A stretch of DNA of 64,000 nt from Olleya sp. YS (GCF_029760915.1 NZ_CP121685.1:842001-906000), one strand, 5' to 3'. Shown: positions 25,460 to 34,754, counted from the stretch's first letter. A program made the numbers and translations. Notes: generated by a model not told the origin, from the sequence alone.

Positions 25460-26143
25460 ATGAAGATTAAATCTTTAATTAATCTATTTTTCCCTGAAGT
25501 TTGTGTAGCTTGTAAAGACTATTTATCGGACAATGAAACCTTTTTATGTACCAATTGTAGACACCAATTACCAACGACTAACTTTCATGTTAACAACGAC
25601 AATTTTGTAAAAAATGTATTTTATGGAAGAGCAAAATTAGAAGCTGCAACTGCATTATTACGATTTGAAAAAAAAGGAATGGTACAACATCTGCTACACC
25701 AGTTAAAATATGGTAACAACGAAGATATTAGTAGGTTTTTTGGTGACTGGTTAGGCGAAGAACTTAAATTGTCCAACCAATACAATGACATAGACTTAGT
25801 TATTCCTGTTCCATTACATAGTAAAAAACTAAAAAAGAGAGGCTATAATCAGGTCACACAGTTTGGTCAAAAAATAGCCAAAGCCTTAAATACGTCTTTT
25901 AGTGAGGACCTTTTAATAAAAATTACTAATACCGAAACATCACAAGCCAGTAAATCTAGATTAGAACGATGGCAATTAGATAATGAAACCTTTTCTGTAA
26001 CACAATTAGATACGCTAAACAACAAACATATCTTGTTAGTTGACGATATAATTACTACAGGAAACACCTTAGAAGCATGCATATTAGAACTTAATAAAGC
26101 ACATAATATTAAAATAAGTATTGCTGCTATGGCAATAGCATAA
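25460..26143 (+). CDS. comF: ComF family phosphoribosyltransferase-like protein
   Basis: ComF-like proteins combine a zinc ribbon with a phosphoribosyltransferase fold and are linked to DNA uptake in competent bacteria. The N-terminal ribbon has Cys15/18 and Cys30/33. The PRT part shows VIPVPLHSKKLKKRGYNQ and the PRPP-binding loop LLVDDIITTGNTLEAC at about 192-207. Length (227 aa) is normal. The role in Bacteroidetes is not established, so the symbol reflects family only. Preceded by a divergent coiled-coil gene and followed after 59 nt by a lipoprotein gene. Confidence 0.88.
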   Translation: MKIKSLINLFFPEVCVACKDYLSDNETFLCTNCRHQLPTTNFHVNNDNFVKNVFYGRAKLEAATALLRFEKKGMVQHLLHQLKYGNNEDISRFFGDWLGEELKLSNQYNDIDLVIPVPLHSKKLKKRGYNQVTQFGQKIAKALNTSFSEDLLIKITNTETSQASKSRLERWQLDNETFSVTQLDTLNNKHILLVDDIITTGNTLEACILELNKAHNIKISIAAMAIA

Positions 26144-26202
26144 GGCATTTTTCGTTAAACGATAAATATGTTGTTAATTTGTAACTTCATTTTAAAATTG
26201 GT

Positions 26203-27816
26203 ATGCAAAATCGTCTGATAAATTATTGTTTTTGGTGTGTTTTAACACTCACATTTATTAATTGTGCTAACCGAGGAAGTATTACAGGAGGTGAAAAAGA
26301 TGTTACACCACCAAAGATTATTAAGACCATTCCAGAAAACTATTCTACCAACTTTAATAGTAAAGAAATTATAATTTATTTTGACGAGTATGTAAAAACC
26401 AAAAACTTGTCTAAACAGTTAATTATTTCGCCTCCAATGACTAGCACTCCAGAAATAACACCTCTTGGAACTGCCAGTAAGTACATGACCATTAAGATTT
26501 ATGACACCTTAAAACCTAATACAACTTACGCTTTTAATTTTGGTAATAGTATAGTGGATAATAATGAAGAAAACCCTTATCCTTTTTACAGATATGTATT
26601 TTCTACAGGTAGTTATATTGATTCGCTTAAACTAAAAGGACGCATTATGGATGCTTTTGACAGAGAACCGGAATCTTATGTTTCGGTTAATTTATACGAA
26701 GTAGATTCAACTTACACAGATTCTGTTGTCTATAAACAGGCTCCTAAATACGTCACTAACACCTTGGATAGCACTACTAATTTTACTATAGAAAATTTAA
26801 AAGCTGGAACTTATAAATTAGTAGCACTAAAGGACAATAACTCTAACAATACCTTTGAGCAAAAGTCTGATAAAATAGGATTTTATGAAGAATTTGTTAC
26901 TGTATCTGAAGACAGCTCTAAAATCTACGAATTAAAACTATTTAAAGAAGCTTTAGATTATAAAGCTGAAAATGCAAGATTAGTGTCTGGCGAAAAAATA
27001 GCGTTTGGATTTCAAGGAAAAGACTATAAAAATATGTCTATTAATTTGTTGTCAGAAGTTCCTTCAGACTTTGACTATAGAGTGATTAAGGATCAAGAAA
27101 AGGACTCGTTAAACTACTTTTATAAACCTAAATTAGAAGTTGACTCTTTATTGTTTACAGTAACAAATAAGACGAAAATTGATACATTTATGGTTAGAAT
27201 TAAGGATAACAAAAGGGATTCCTTATTATTAAAAGCTAACCCAACTAATACTATTGATTTTTTTGAAACGCTTAAAATTTCTGCTAATATCCCAATTATT
27301 ACGTTTGATAGAAATCAAATAAATATTATGGATAAAGACTCAACAGATGTTGTATTTACTACTAAACTTGATACGCTAGAAAATACCGTTGAAGTTTTAT
27401 TTGATAAAGCAGAAAACAACCAATATAAAGTCCAATTGTTACCAAATACAGTAACTGATTTTTTTGGAAAATCTAACGATACTATTAATTATAGTTTGAG
27501 GACACCTAAAGAATCTAGTTTAGGTAGTGTTAGAATAAATATAAGTAATGGTACCTACCCTTTAATTGTACAATTAGTCGATGAAAAAGGTGAAATGAAA
27601 TATGAAAAATACTCGACTAAACCAGAACCTCTTGATTTCTTCTTTTTAAAACCAGGTAAATATTACATACGTGTTATTTTTGACACAAATAATAATAAGG
27701 TGTATGATTCTGGAATCTTTTTAAAAGGTATCCAACCCGAACGAGTAAGCTATAGCAAAGAGGCTTTTGAAGTAAGAATTGGTTGGGATATTATACAAGA
27801 TTTTATTTTAAACTAA
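26203..27816 (+). CDS. Ig-like (Big_5) domain lipoprotein
   Basis: A 537-residue predicted lipoprotein: hydrophobic N-terminus with a lipobox at FINC (Cys21), followed by the GSITGGEKDVTPPKII block characteristic of a common Bacteroidetes family. A Big_5 Ig-like domain follows (about 35-135; TIPENYSTNF, IIYFDEYVKTKN, LKPNTTYAFNFGNSIVD). Later there is a carboxypeptidase-regulatory-like segment (LKAGTYKLVALKDNNSNN). The C-terminus (PGKYYIRVIFDTNNNKVYDSG) is similar. Function unknown; probably outer-membrane associated. Its 3' end overlaps the convergent nitrilase gene by 14 nt. Confidence 0.85.
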   Translation: MQNRLINYCFWCVLTLTFINCANRGSITGGEKDVTPPKIIKTIPENYSTNFNSKEIIIYFDEYVKTKNLSKQLIISPPMTSTPEITPLGTASKYMTIKIYDTLKPNTTYAFNFGNSIVDNNEENPYPFYRYVFSTGSYIDSLKLKGRIMDAFDREPESYVSVNLYEVDSTYTDSVVYKQAPKYVTNTLDSTTNFTIENLKAGTYKLVALKDNNSNNTFEQKSDKIGFYEEFVTVSEDSSKIYELKLFKEALDYKAENARLVSGEKIAFGFQGKDYKNMSINLLSEVPSDFDYRVIKDQEKDSLNYFYKPKLEVDSLLFTVTNKTKIDTFMVRIKDNKRDSLLLKANPTNTIDFFETLKISANIPIITFDRNQINIMDKDSTDVVFTTKLDTLENTVEVLFDKAENNQYKVQLLPNTVTDFFGKSNDTINYSLRTPKESSLGSVRINISNGTYPLIVQLVDEKGEMKYEKYSTKPEPLDFFFLKPGKYYIRVIFDTNNNKVYDSGIFLKGIQPERVSYSKEAFEVRIGWDIIQDFILN

Positions 27817-28585
27817 ACGCATCTGCATCGTCTAAAAAGCGGAGTTTTTGTCTTGTCGACTCAATATGTGATTTTGATAATACAACCTGTTCTATACCTG
27901 CCTTATTTGGTTTTAAATTGGTTAATTGCTCTCCCAATGTATTATAAACTGCAGAATGTCCTGGATACTCATAATTATTAGCATCTAAACCCACTCTGTT
28001 TACTCCAACGCAGTAACTCATATTTTCAATTGCTCTAGCTTGTAACAGCGTATCCCAAGCTTGTATTCTGGCTTTTGGCCAATTGGCAACATATAAAAGC
28101 ACATCATAGTCTTCTGTAATTCTAGACCAAACCGGAAAACGTAAATCATAACATATTAAGGGTCTAATTTTAAAGTCTTTATAGTTTATAATTAGTTTTT
28201 CATTGCCTTTTGTATAGACTTTATCTTCTCCTGCTAAAGTAAAGGTATGACGTTTATTATAAGTATCAATTAACCCATTAGGATGTACGAAGACTAATCT
28301 GTTGTAGTAATTATTGCCTTCTTGTATAACCAAACTTCCAACTATTGCAGCACTTTTTTCTTTGGCTAAAGTGGTCATCCATTGGATGGTGTTACCATCC
28401 ATAGTTTCTGCAACAGATTGTGGTGACATAGTAAATCCAGAAGTAAACATTTCTGGTAAAACAATAACATCAACAGTATTATCAATTGACTGTATTTTGG
28501 CTGTAAAATTGTTTTTGTTTTGAACAGGGTTTTCCCACACTAAATTAGATTGAATGATGGCAATATTTAGTTGGTTATCTTCCAT
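27803..28585 (-). CDS. Nitrilase-family amidohydrolase, omega-amidase (YafV)-like
   Basis: Carbon-nitrogen hydrolase with the expected triad: Glu45 in VIVLPEMFTSGF, Lys111 in YNKRHTF and Cys145 in PLICYDLRFPVW. The combination of EMFTSGF, AGEDKVYTKG and CYDLRFPVW is typical of YafV/NIT2-like omega-amidases, which hydrolyse alpha-ketoglutaramate in methionine salvage and glutamine transaminase metabolism. At 260 residues it is normal length. It lies 2 nt downstream of the coiled-coil exported protein gene, and the coding end overlaps the convergent Ig-like gene by 14 nt, leaving no room for a terminator. Confidence 0.88.
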   Translation of the reverse strand: MEDNQLNIAIIQSNLVWENPVQNKNNFTAKIQSIDNTVDVIVLPEMFTSGFTMSPQSVAETMDGNTIQWMTTLAKEKSAAIVGSLVIQEGNNYYNRLVFVHPNGLIDTYNKRHTFTLAGEDKVYTKGNEKLIINYKDFKIRPLICYDLRFPVWSRITEDYDVLLYVANWPKARIQAWDTLLQARAIENMSYCVGVNRVGLDANNYEYPGHSAVYNTLGEQLTNLKPNKAGIEQVVLSKSHIESTRQKLRFLDDADAFSLK

Positions 28586-28587
28586 TT

Positions 28588-29184
28588 TTACAGTCTATTG
28601 GCTTTTTGCTGAGCTTTAGCAACATTATCTCGAAGCTTTTCAAGCTTATCTTCCCATTTTTCAATGTCGTTAGGAGATAATTTACCCTTAGATTTTAGCT
28701 TCTGATACTTTTTAGTTTCTTTATCTAACTTATCATTTGCTTTTTCCAAAGCTTTTTGAGCTTTTTCTTTTTTAGCAATCGCTTTTTCTGCTCTATTGCG
28801 CTCTTTTTCTGCTTGTTTTCTTTCTTTTTCAGCTCGTTTACGTTCTTTCTCTGCTGCTTTACGCTCTCTCTCTTGTGCTTTTAGTTCTTTAGCTTCTTGT
28901 TTAGCTTGCTTCTCGCGTTGCTTAGCATATTTTTCTTCTTGTTGCTCTCTTTTTTTTGCGTCTTTTAAGGCTTTTTCTTCCTGCTTTAAAACGTCTCTTT
29001 TGTCTTTAGCAAGGTTTAGTATTCTCTCCTTTTGTTCTTCGTTTAAAGTCTCAGAAACATTTTCTCCATTTAGTAAAATCTTTTTGTTTTTTACTTCATA
29101 GATTTGATTGTCTACATTGACTTCTTGCGCATAACTAAAGCTTAATGCTATTAAAAGGAAAAAAGGTAATAGTATTGATTTCAT
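28588..29184 (-). CDS. Exported Lys/Glu/Ala-rich coiled-coil protein
   Basis: A 198-residue protein with a signal peptide (LLIALSFSYAQEV), then a short segment with YEVKNKKILLNGENVSE. About 130 highly charged residues follow with repeated AEKERK/AEKERN units (about 110-135), predicting a long helix or coiled coil, ending AKAQQKANRL. No enzymatic motif. It is periplasmic by prediction and cotranscribed with the omega-amidase-like gene (2-nt gap), with no evident functional link. The repetitive charged region makes homology searches unreliable. Confidence 0.75.
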   Translation of the reverse strand: MKSILLPFFLLIALSFSYAQEVNVDNQIYEVKNKKILLNGENVSETLNEEQKERILNLAKDKRDVLKQEEKALKDAKKREQQEEKYAKQREKQAKQEAKELKAQERERKAAEKERKRAEKERKQAEKERNRAEKAIAKKEKAQKALEKANDKLDKETKKYQKLKSKGKLSPNDIEKWEDKLEKLRDNVAKAQQKANRL

Positions 29185-29238
29185 TTAATTAAGATTTAGG
29201 GTTTAAAATTAAATACAATTTAAGCAAAAATAGTGTAT

Positions 29239-29934
29239 TTAAATTATTCTTAACTTTTTTAGTAAGTCGGCTTTATACGTCCTTCCAATTGGTAAACGAT
29301 GAGTATTAATGTAAATCTCGTTTCCAGAAATTTTGCTAACATAATTAGTATTAATTATATACGATTTATGAATCTGTATAAATTGCTGTTTTGGCAATTT
29401 TTCGATCCAATTCTTAAGTGAGTCTAAATAAGATAACCGTTGTGTTGTGGTTACCAAAGTCATATAATTACGGTCAGATTCTAGATACAAAATATCATCT
29501 AATACTATTTTATGAAGCGTTTTATCTACGTTTAAAAAAATGGAGTTTTCTGAAGCAACACTCTTTTTAATTTCTTCTTTTTTTGTTACGTTTTCTGCTT
29601 TATTAATAGCTTTTAAAAAGCGATCAAATCCAAATGGTTTGACTAAATAATCTACAATAGTCTCTAACTCAAAACTACTAACCGCATAATCTGGATAAGC
29701 AGTAGTCATAATGATTGCTGGTGGGTTTTTAATAGTTTTAATAAAATCTAAACCAGAAATACTAGGTAAATTAATATCTAAAAAAACGATACCTGCTGTT
29801 TGTGTTTTAAAAAAAACATGAGCCTCTAAAGCCGATTGAAAAGTTCCAATCAACTCTAAATTTGGCAACTTACTTATATAGTTTTTTAGTAAGTTTTGTG
29901 CAGGTTTTTCGTCTTCAATAATAATACAAGTCAT
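29239..29934 (-). CDS. LytTR response regulator
   Basis: The 231-residue regulator has a receiver domain with phospho-acceptor Asp53 (GIVFLDINLPSISGLDFI), acidic EDE near the N-terminus and a conserved Lys in YLVKPFGFDRF. A C-terminal LytTR DNA-binding domain follows (DDILYLESDRNYMTLV, FIQIHKSYIINTNYVSKI, LPIGRTYKADLLKKL). Its start overlaps the stop of the kinase gene by 4 nt (29931-29934), an ATGA-type coupling. Targets unknown. Confidence 0.93.
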   Translation of the reverse strand: MTCIIIEDEKPAQNLLKNYISKLPNLELIGTFQSALEAHVFFKTQTAGIVFLDINLPSISGLDFIKTIKNPPAIIMTTAYPDYAVSSFELETIVDYLVKPFGFDRFLKAINKAENVTKKEEIKKSVASENSIFLNVDKTLHKIVLDDILYLESDRNYMTLVTTTQRLSYLDSLKNWIEKLPKQQFIQIHKSYIINTNYVSKISGNEIYINTHRLPIGRTYKADLLKKLRII

Positions 29935-30902
29935 GCTAATTTTAAGGTTAAAACCACTTCAAATTGATTGTGTTTTGTAATGACTAATGTGTGTTTGTCT
30001 GGATATAGTAAATCTAATCTCTTTTTTAAGTTATTTAGTCCTATTTTAAATTCTGTGGTATCTGTATTTGCGCTGTCAAAATCATTTTTACAACTACAGG
30101 TTAACACCTTATTTTGTTCTTTAATATCTATTGAAATTACACTATTTAACGTACTATGTTTAAAAGCATTTTCAATAATAGTAATCAATAATAAAGGTGC
30201 AATTTTTAGTTGCTGATTATCAATTTTAGTATGGTAATGTATTTGCTTAACACCTTCTGTCCTAATGTTCTGAAACTTGATGTAATTATCCAAAAACTGA
30301 AGCTCTTTCTCTAAAGACACAAATTGAGAATTACTCTCGTACAACACGTGCTTTAAGTTATCGGATAACATCAAAATAAGCTCTGGAGTTTCGTCAGGTT
30401 TTTCAATAGAATACGAATAAATCGTGTTTAGATTATTAAACAATACATGAGGATTTATCTGAGATTTCAAAAACTTTAACTCCATTTGGGTGTGCTGTTT
30501 TATCATGTCTTCTTTTTGGTTTTGCTCGTCTAAAAACCGAAATAACATCCATATAAACGAAAAAAATATTAATGGCACTAAAGTTTGCCAAAGATAGTCG
30601 CTTAAGCATTTCATTATAGAACAACCACATTGTGCAAACACATTACAATACAGTTGCGTAGCAAAAAACGAAATAGCTATAAAAAGCAAACTGTAAAGCA
30701 AGTACCATTTTCGTTTTACAAAAAAAGGCAACAACACAAAATTATTGACATAAACCAATACAACAAGTATAGATAAGTATTGTAAAAATGGGTTTTCAGC
30801 CCAATAGTATCTAGAAAAAATAAATAGAGATACCAAAATAAACAGCATCCAAAAAAGGAGGTGTACTAATATTTGAGAGGTATGTTTTTTAAGATTTACC
30901 AT
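29931..30902 (-). CDS. LytS-type sensor histidine kinase with four TM helices
   Basis: A 323-residue kinase: four N-terminal TM helices (about 11-30, 41-62, 66-86, 104-124), a linker, and a His_kinase domain with phospho-acceptor His152 (SQINPHVLFNNLNTI). An N-box (LLLITIIENAFKHS) and a short degenerate HATPase follow. The TM bundle with short loops suggests a membrane-embedded input. Two clustered Cys pairs (QCGCSIMKC, about 91-99) lie in the loop before TM4 and could bind metal or respond to redox. That loop feature is visible; its meaning is inference. Coupled to the LytTR gene. Confidence 0.92.
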   Translation of the reverse strand: MVNLKKHTSQILVHLLFWMLFILVSLFIFSRYYWAENPFLQYLSILVVLVYVNNFVLLPFFVKRKWYLLYSLLFIAISFFATQLYCNVFAQCGCSIMKCLSDYLWQTLVPLIFFSFIWMLFRFLDEQNQKEDMIKQHTQMELKFLKSQINPHVLFNNLNTIYSYSIEKPDETPELILMLSDNLKHVLYESNSQFVSLEKELQFLDNYIKFQNIRTEGVKQIHYHTKIDNQQLKIAPLLLITIIENAFKHSTLNSVISIDIKEQNKVLTCSCKNDFDSANTDTTEFKIGLNNLKKRLDLLYPDKHTLVITKHNQFEVVLTLKLA

Positions 30903-31053
30903 AATTAGTGTTGAAAGTAAATATAAAAGCTAAAACCATCAAAAAACAAAGTACAAAAACCATAAAAAGCGTTACAAACAACATATTTGATGTAGTTAGT
31001 AACCCTAAGTCTGTCGTTGGTTAATATTTTTTAAAATTAATACGACTTACAAT

Positions 31054-31061
31054 TAAGTTTG
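31054..31061 (+). promoter_or_regulatory. Predicted -7 box for the thioredoxin-fold/TPR gene
   Basis: TAAGTTTG fits TAnnTTTG, 28 nt upstream of the ATG at 31090. No correctly spaced TTG was seen. Confidence 0.4.
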
Positions 31062-31089
31062 ATATCATCAACCTAAAAACTAATAGATT

Positions 31090-31989
31090 ATGAAATCCAT
31101 TGCAATCCTTTTAACTATCATTTTAAGTATAACTTACAGCATCGCTCAAACAGAAATAAATACAGAAGTTTTTGACGATAAAGGTAAAGCAAAATTATTG
31201 GGTCCAATTAACAAGGAAGGTCTTCAAAAAGACACCTACAAAGATTGGTTTAATAAAAATTATAACGATTATATCGTAAACGAAAAATTGGTAGAAACTT
31301 TTAAAGACTCGCTTAAAGATTATAAGATAAAAGTGTTTCTAGGAACTTGGTGTGGAGATAGTAAAAAAGAAGTACCACGTTTTTATAATGTATTGGAAAC
31401 TGCAGATTTTAATATGGAAAACCTTGAAGTTATAGCTTTAGATAATGAAAAAGAGCACTACAAACAAGGTCCAAATAGTGAGGAAAAAGGATACAACATC
31501 CACAGAGTACCTACTTTTATTTTTTACAAAGACGACAAAGAAGTAAGCAGAATTGTTGAGCATCCTGTCGAAACGTTAGAACGTGATATAGAAAAAATAG
31601 TTACTAACCAGAGATACACTTTTAATTACATTGCTGCAAACTACGTGCAATACTTACTTGCAGAAAAAACCATTGAAGAGTTACATAAAGAAAATAACAA
31701 ATTGGTTGCTCAACTATCTGAATTTGTAAAAGGCAGTCGCGAGTTAAACACCCTAGGTTATGTGTATCTTCGAGCTAAAGCTTACGATAAAGCAATCTAT
31801 ACCTTTACATTAAACACACTTATATTCCCTTATAAATATAATGTTTATGATAGCTTAGGAGAAGCCTATTTTGAAAGTAAAAACTACACAGAAGCCATAA
31901 AAAATTACAACAAAGTTTTAGAGTTAAACCCAGAAGATAAAAATGCATTGGATATGCTTGAAAAAATTAAATTAGAAACTACAGACTAA
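31090..31989 (+). CDS. Exported thioredoxin-fold protein with C-terminal TPR
   Basis: A 299-residue protein with a signal peptide (ending SIAQTE). The thioredoxin-like domain (about 60-170) has FLGTWCGDSKKEVPRF, where the usual CxxC is reduced to one Cys (WCGDS), and a cis-Pro context VPTFIFYKDDKEV. The C-terminal ~90 residues hold TPR-type helices (AYDKAIYTFTLNTL, EAYFESKNYTEAIKNYNKVLELNPED). A single Cys excludes ordinary dithiol-disulfide cycling; it could be a monothiol reductant or a binding protein. It is followed 76 nt later by the S46 peptidase gene, which has its own predicted promoter. Confidence 0.82.
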   Translation: MKSIAILLTIILSITYSIAQTEINTEVFDDKGKAKLLGPINKEGLQKDTYKDWFNKNYNDYIVNEKLVETFKDSLKDYKIKVFLGTWCGDSKKEVPRFYNVLETADFNMENLEVIALDNEKEHYKQGPNSEEKGYNIHRVPTFIFYKDDKEVSRIVEHPVETLERDIEKIVTNQRYTFNYIAANYVQYLLAEKTIEELHKENNKLVAQLSEFVKGSRELNTLGYVYLRAKAYDKAIYTFTLNTLIFPYKYNVYDSLGEAYFESKNYTEAIKNYNKVLELNPEDKNALDMLEKIKLETTD

Positions 31990-32035
31990 CTCTAAACTTA
32001 TCCAGTAGGATGCTTAATTTTAATATCTTGTTTTT

Positions 32036-32043
32036 TATCTTTG
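32036..32043 (+). promoter_or_regulatory. Predicted -7 box for the S46 peptidase gene
   Basis: TATCTTTG fits TAnnTTTG, 22 nt before the ATG at 32066. The -33 position lacks a clear TTG. Confidence 0.42.
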
Positions 32044-32065
32044 AAAGGATTAAAAACTAATAATT

Positions 32066-34156
32066 ATGAAATTTTTAAAATTCCTATTACTTTTTATAAC
32101 GTTTAATGTTTCTGCCCAACAAGGTGGCATGTGGATTCCTTCGTTGCTAGAAGGGATGAACGAAACCGAAATGACCAATCTTGGTAGTAAACTAACTGCA
32201 AAAGATATTTATGATGTCAACAACTCGAGTTTAAAAGACGCCATTGGACATTTTAATGGTGGCTGTACCAGTGAAGTGATTAGCGATAAAGGATTAGTAT
32301 TAACCAATCACCATTGTGGTTTTGGACAAATACAATCACATTCGTCATTAGAAAACGACTATTTAAAAGATGGATTTTGGGCAATGTCATTAGACCAAGA
32401 ACTGCCAAACGAAGGATTATACATCGAATTTATTGTTAGAATAGAAGATGTTACCAATCAAGTCCTTAACGGAATATCAGACAACATGACTGAAAAAGAA
32501 AAGCAGTCATTAATCGATAGAAATAGCAATGCCTATCAAAAAGCAGTTGCTAAAGAAGCTTGGCAAGACACTAAAATCAAATCATTTTATAATGGCAATC
32601 AGTACTTTTTATTCGTTACAGAACGTTTTGAAGATATTAGATTAGTTGGTGCACCACCAACTAGTATTGGTAAATTTGGAAGCGATACAGATAACTGGGT
32701 GTTTCCTAGGCATACTGGAGATTTTTCGATGTTTAGAATTTATGCTGATGAAAACAATAGACCAGCTAAATACAGTAAAAACAATAAACCATATAAACCA
32801 AAACACTTTTTACCAATCTCTTTAGATGGTGTTGAAGAAGGTGATTTCACAATGGTATTTGGTTTTCCTGGTCGTACAAACGAGTATTTACCAGCTGTTG
32901 CCATTCAGCATATTACAGAAGAATTTAACCCAACCAATATTGCCATTCGTGAAGCTGCCTTAAAAGTTATAGATGCTAAAATGAAGGAAAGTGATGCAGT
33001 TAGAATTAAATATGCGTCTAAACAAGCACGTATTGCTAATGCATGGAAAAAATGGATAGGCGAAAATCTTGGGATTGAAAAAAGTGATGCAGTTGCAAAA
33101 CGTCGTGCATTTGAAGCCACTTTTACTAAAGCTTTAAAAGAAAAAAATCTTGAAGATAAGTATAGACATATCTTATCGGATTTTGATAAATTATATAAAG
33201 ATTTTGGTCCAATAAATATCAAACGTAGAAATTTTATTGAAGTCTTTTTGGTAACAAATGAGTTGATGCAAATGACCTTTAGAGCTTACCAAATGGAACA
33301 AGCTATAGCAGCTAATCTAGAAAATTTTGAGAAAGCAAAAGCAGGTTTAGTTGCAAGATTGGAAGGGATTCATAAAAATTACGATGTTTCAGTAGATCGA
33401 GGCGTCTTTAAAAATGTAATGCCTTTTTACACCAATAAAGTAGATGCTACTATCTATGATAAAACAGCGTTTACCAACTTAGACTCTGCTTTAAAGTTAT
33501 TGGAAGGTGATGCTAAAGATGTTCTTAAAAAACTAAATAAAGATGCAGCTTACCAATATGCTAAACCTTTAATTGATACGTTTTACAACTCTATTGATAA
33601 AGACTACCAAGAAAAAAACGAACCGATTACTGCCTTACAAACTAAATATATGACTGCATTAATGGAAGCCTTACCAAATGCACGTTATTTTCCAGATGCC
33701 AACAGTACACTTCGTGTGACCTATGGTCAAGTAAGAGGCTATTCTCCAAGAGATGCTGTGTATTATAATCCTGTAAGTTATTTAGATGGAGTTATTGAAA
33801 AATATGTTCCTGGAGATTACGAGTTTGATGTACCAGAAAAATTACTAGAACTACATAAAAACAAAGATTATGGACAATATGCAGATAGTAACGGAAAAGT
33901 ACCTGTTTGCTTTTTAGGAACTAATCATACCACTGGAGGAAATTCTGGTAGTCCTGCAATTGATGCTAATGGTAACCTTGTTGGATTAAATTTTGACAGA
34001 GTTTGGGAAGGCACAATGAGCGATATGAATTATGATCCAGAAATTTGCCGAAACATAATGGTAGATCTGCGTTACGTTCTGTTTATTGTAGACAAATATG
34101 CTGGAGCAACCCACTTAATTGACGAGATGAAGTTGGTGCATCCTAAAAAGCAATAA
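32066..34156 (+). CDS. S46 dipeptidyl peptidase, DPP11-type (Asp/Glu-specific) predicted
   Basis: S46 exopeptidases remove N-terminal dipeptides in the periplasm of asaccharolytic and proteolytic Bacteroidetes. The signal peptide ends near NVSAQQ. Catalytic residues by motif: His83 in LTNHHCGF, Asp209 in TDNWVFPRHTGDF and Ser627 in TTGGNSGSPAI. The residue 18 after the nucleophile is Arg645 (LNFDRVWEG). In P. gingivalis the equivalent is Arg673 in DPP11 (acidic P1) versus Gly in DPP7 (hydrophobic P1), so acidic specificity is predicted. Length (696) is normal. The next gene follows after 19 nt. Confidence 0.9.
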   Translation: MKFLKFLLLFITFNVSAQQGGMWIPSLLEGMNETEMTNLGSKLTAKDIYDVNNSSLKDAIGHFNGGCTSEVISDKGLVLTNHHCGFGQIQSHSSLENDYLKDGFWAMSLDQELPNEGLYIEFIVRIEDVTNQVLNGISDNMTEKEKQSLIDRNSNAYQKAVAKEAWQDTKIKSFYNGNQYFLFVTERFEDIRLVGAPPTSIGKFGSDTDNWVFPRHTGDFSMFRIYADENNRPAKYSKNNKPYKPKHFLPISLDGVEEGDFTMVFGFPGRTNEYLPAVAIQHITEEFNPTNIAIREAALKVIDAKMKESDAVRIKYASKQARIANAWKKWIGENLGIEKSDAVAKRRAFEATFTKALKEKNLEDKYRHILSDFDKLYKDFGPINIKRRNFIEVFLVTNELMQMTFRAYQMEQAIAANLENFEKAKAGLVARLEGIHKNYDVSVDRGVFKNVMPFYTNKVDATIYDKTAFTNLDSALKLLEGDAKDVLKKLNKDAAYQYAKPLIDTFYNSIDKDYQEKNEPITALQTKYMTALMEALPNARYFPDANSTLRVTYGQVRGYSPRDAVYYNPVSYLDGVIEKYVPGDYEFDVPEKLLELHKNKDYGQYADSNGKVPVCFLGTNHTTGGNSGSPAIDANGNLVGLNFDRVWEGTMSDMNYDPEICRNIMVDLRYVLFIVDKYAGATHLIDEMKLVHPKKQ

Positions 34157-34175
34157 GTCATAATCAATTTAATTA

Positions 34176-34718
34176 ATGAAACACTTACTAATCTTATCCT
34201 TGATAATTCTTTTTTCTTCTTGCTCCTCTAAAACAGATACAAATCAGAACGATTTTATAAAGGATTATTTAGAACGATTAGAAAATTCTAAAACGTATTT
34301 AATTCTTGTTGCTCAAGAGATGCCAGAAGACAAATATGTGTTTAAAGCATCTCCTGAATCCATGAGTTTTGCGGAACATCTAATGCATATTGCTTGGGCA
34401 ATGGATTGGCACAGTCAAACGCTATTAGGTGGTCGTAAAGCAAGAGATTGGGACACAGATTTAGAACTTAAAGTTGATAATAAGTCTAAAAAGGAAATGA
34501 TTGCAACCATTAACAAAACATTTAATCAAACGCTAAAATTAATTTCAGAATTTGACATTACTAAGCTGAATGATAGATTGGATTATTTAGGATTAGAGAG
34601 ATCCAAACGACAAATTTTTCTATTGCTCGCTGACCATATTTCCCACCACAGAGGGCAAATGATTGTTTACTTACGACTAAATGGACTTAAGCCACCTAGA
34701 TATGTTTTGTATCAATAA
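34176..34718 (+). CDS. DinB-family lipoprotein
   Basis: DinB/YfiT-like four-helix-bundle proteins bind a divalent metal through three His; many act as thiol-dependent transferases, though most members are uncharacterised. Here a lipobox is visible (ILFSSC, Cys16). The helical domain has one His in FAEHLMHIAWAMDWH and the C-terminal pair in LLADHISHHRGQMIVYLRLNG. Membrane anchoring is less common for this fold. The gene starts 19 nt after the S46 peptidase gene and is probably cotranscribed with it. Confidence 0.85.
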   Translation: MKHLLILSLIILFSSCSSKTDTNQNDFIKDYLERLENSKTYLILVAQEMPEDKYVFKASPESMSFAEHLMHIAWAMDWHSQTLLGGRKARDWDTDLELKVDNKSKKEMIATINKTFNQTLKLISEFDITKLNDRLDYLGLERSKRQIFLLLADHISHHRGQMIVYLRLNGLKPPRYVLYQ

Positions 34719-34754
34719 GTTTAGTGCAGACAAATTAGTTTAAAATTAAAAGGA

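Noticed and set aside
28796-29101. Open plus-strand frame of 101 codons, Ser/Phe/Cys-rich
   Set aside because: It is the antisense shadow of the Lys/Glu/Ala-rich coiled-coil gene (28588-29184); its composition is the direct complement of AAG/GAA repeats.
32905-33222. Minus-strand frame of 105 codons
   Set aside because: Lies wholly inside the S46 peptidase gene with no supporting features.
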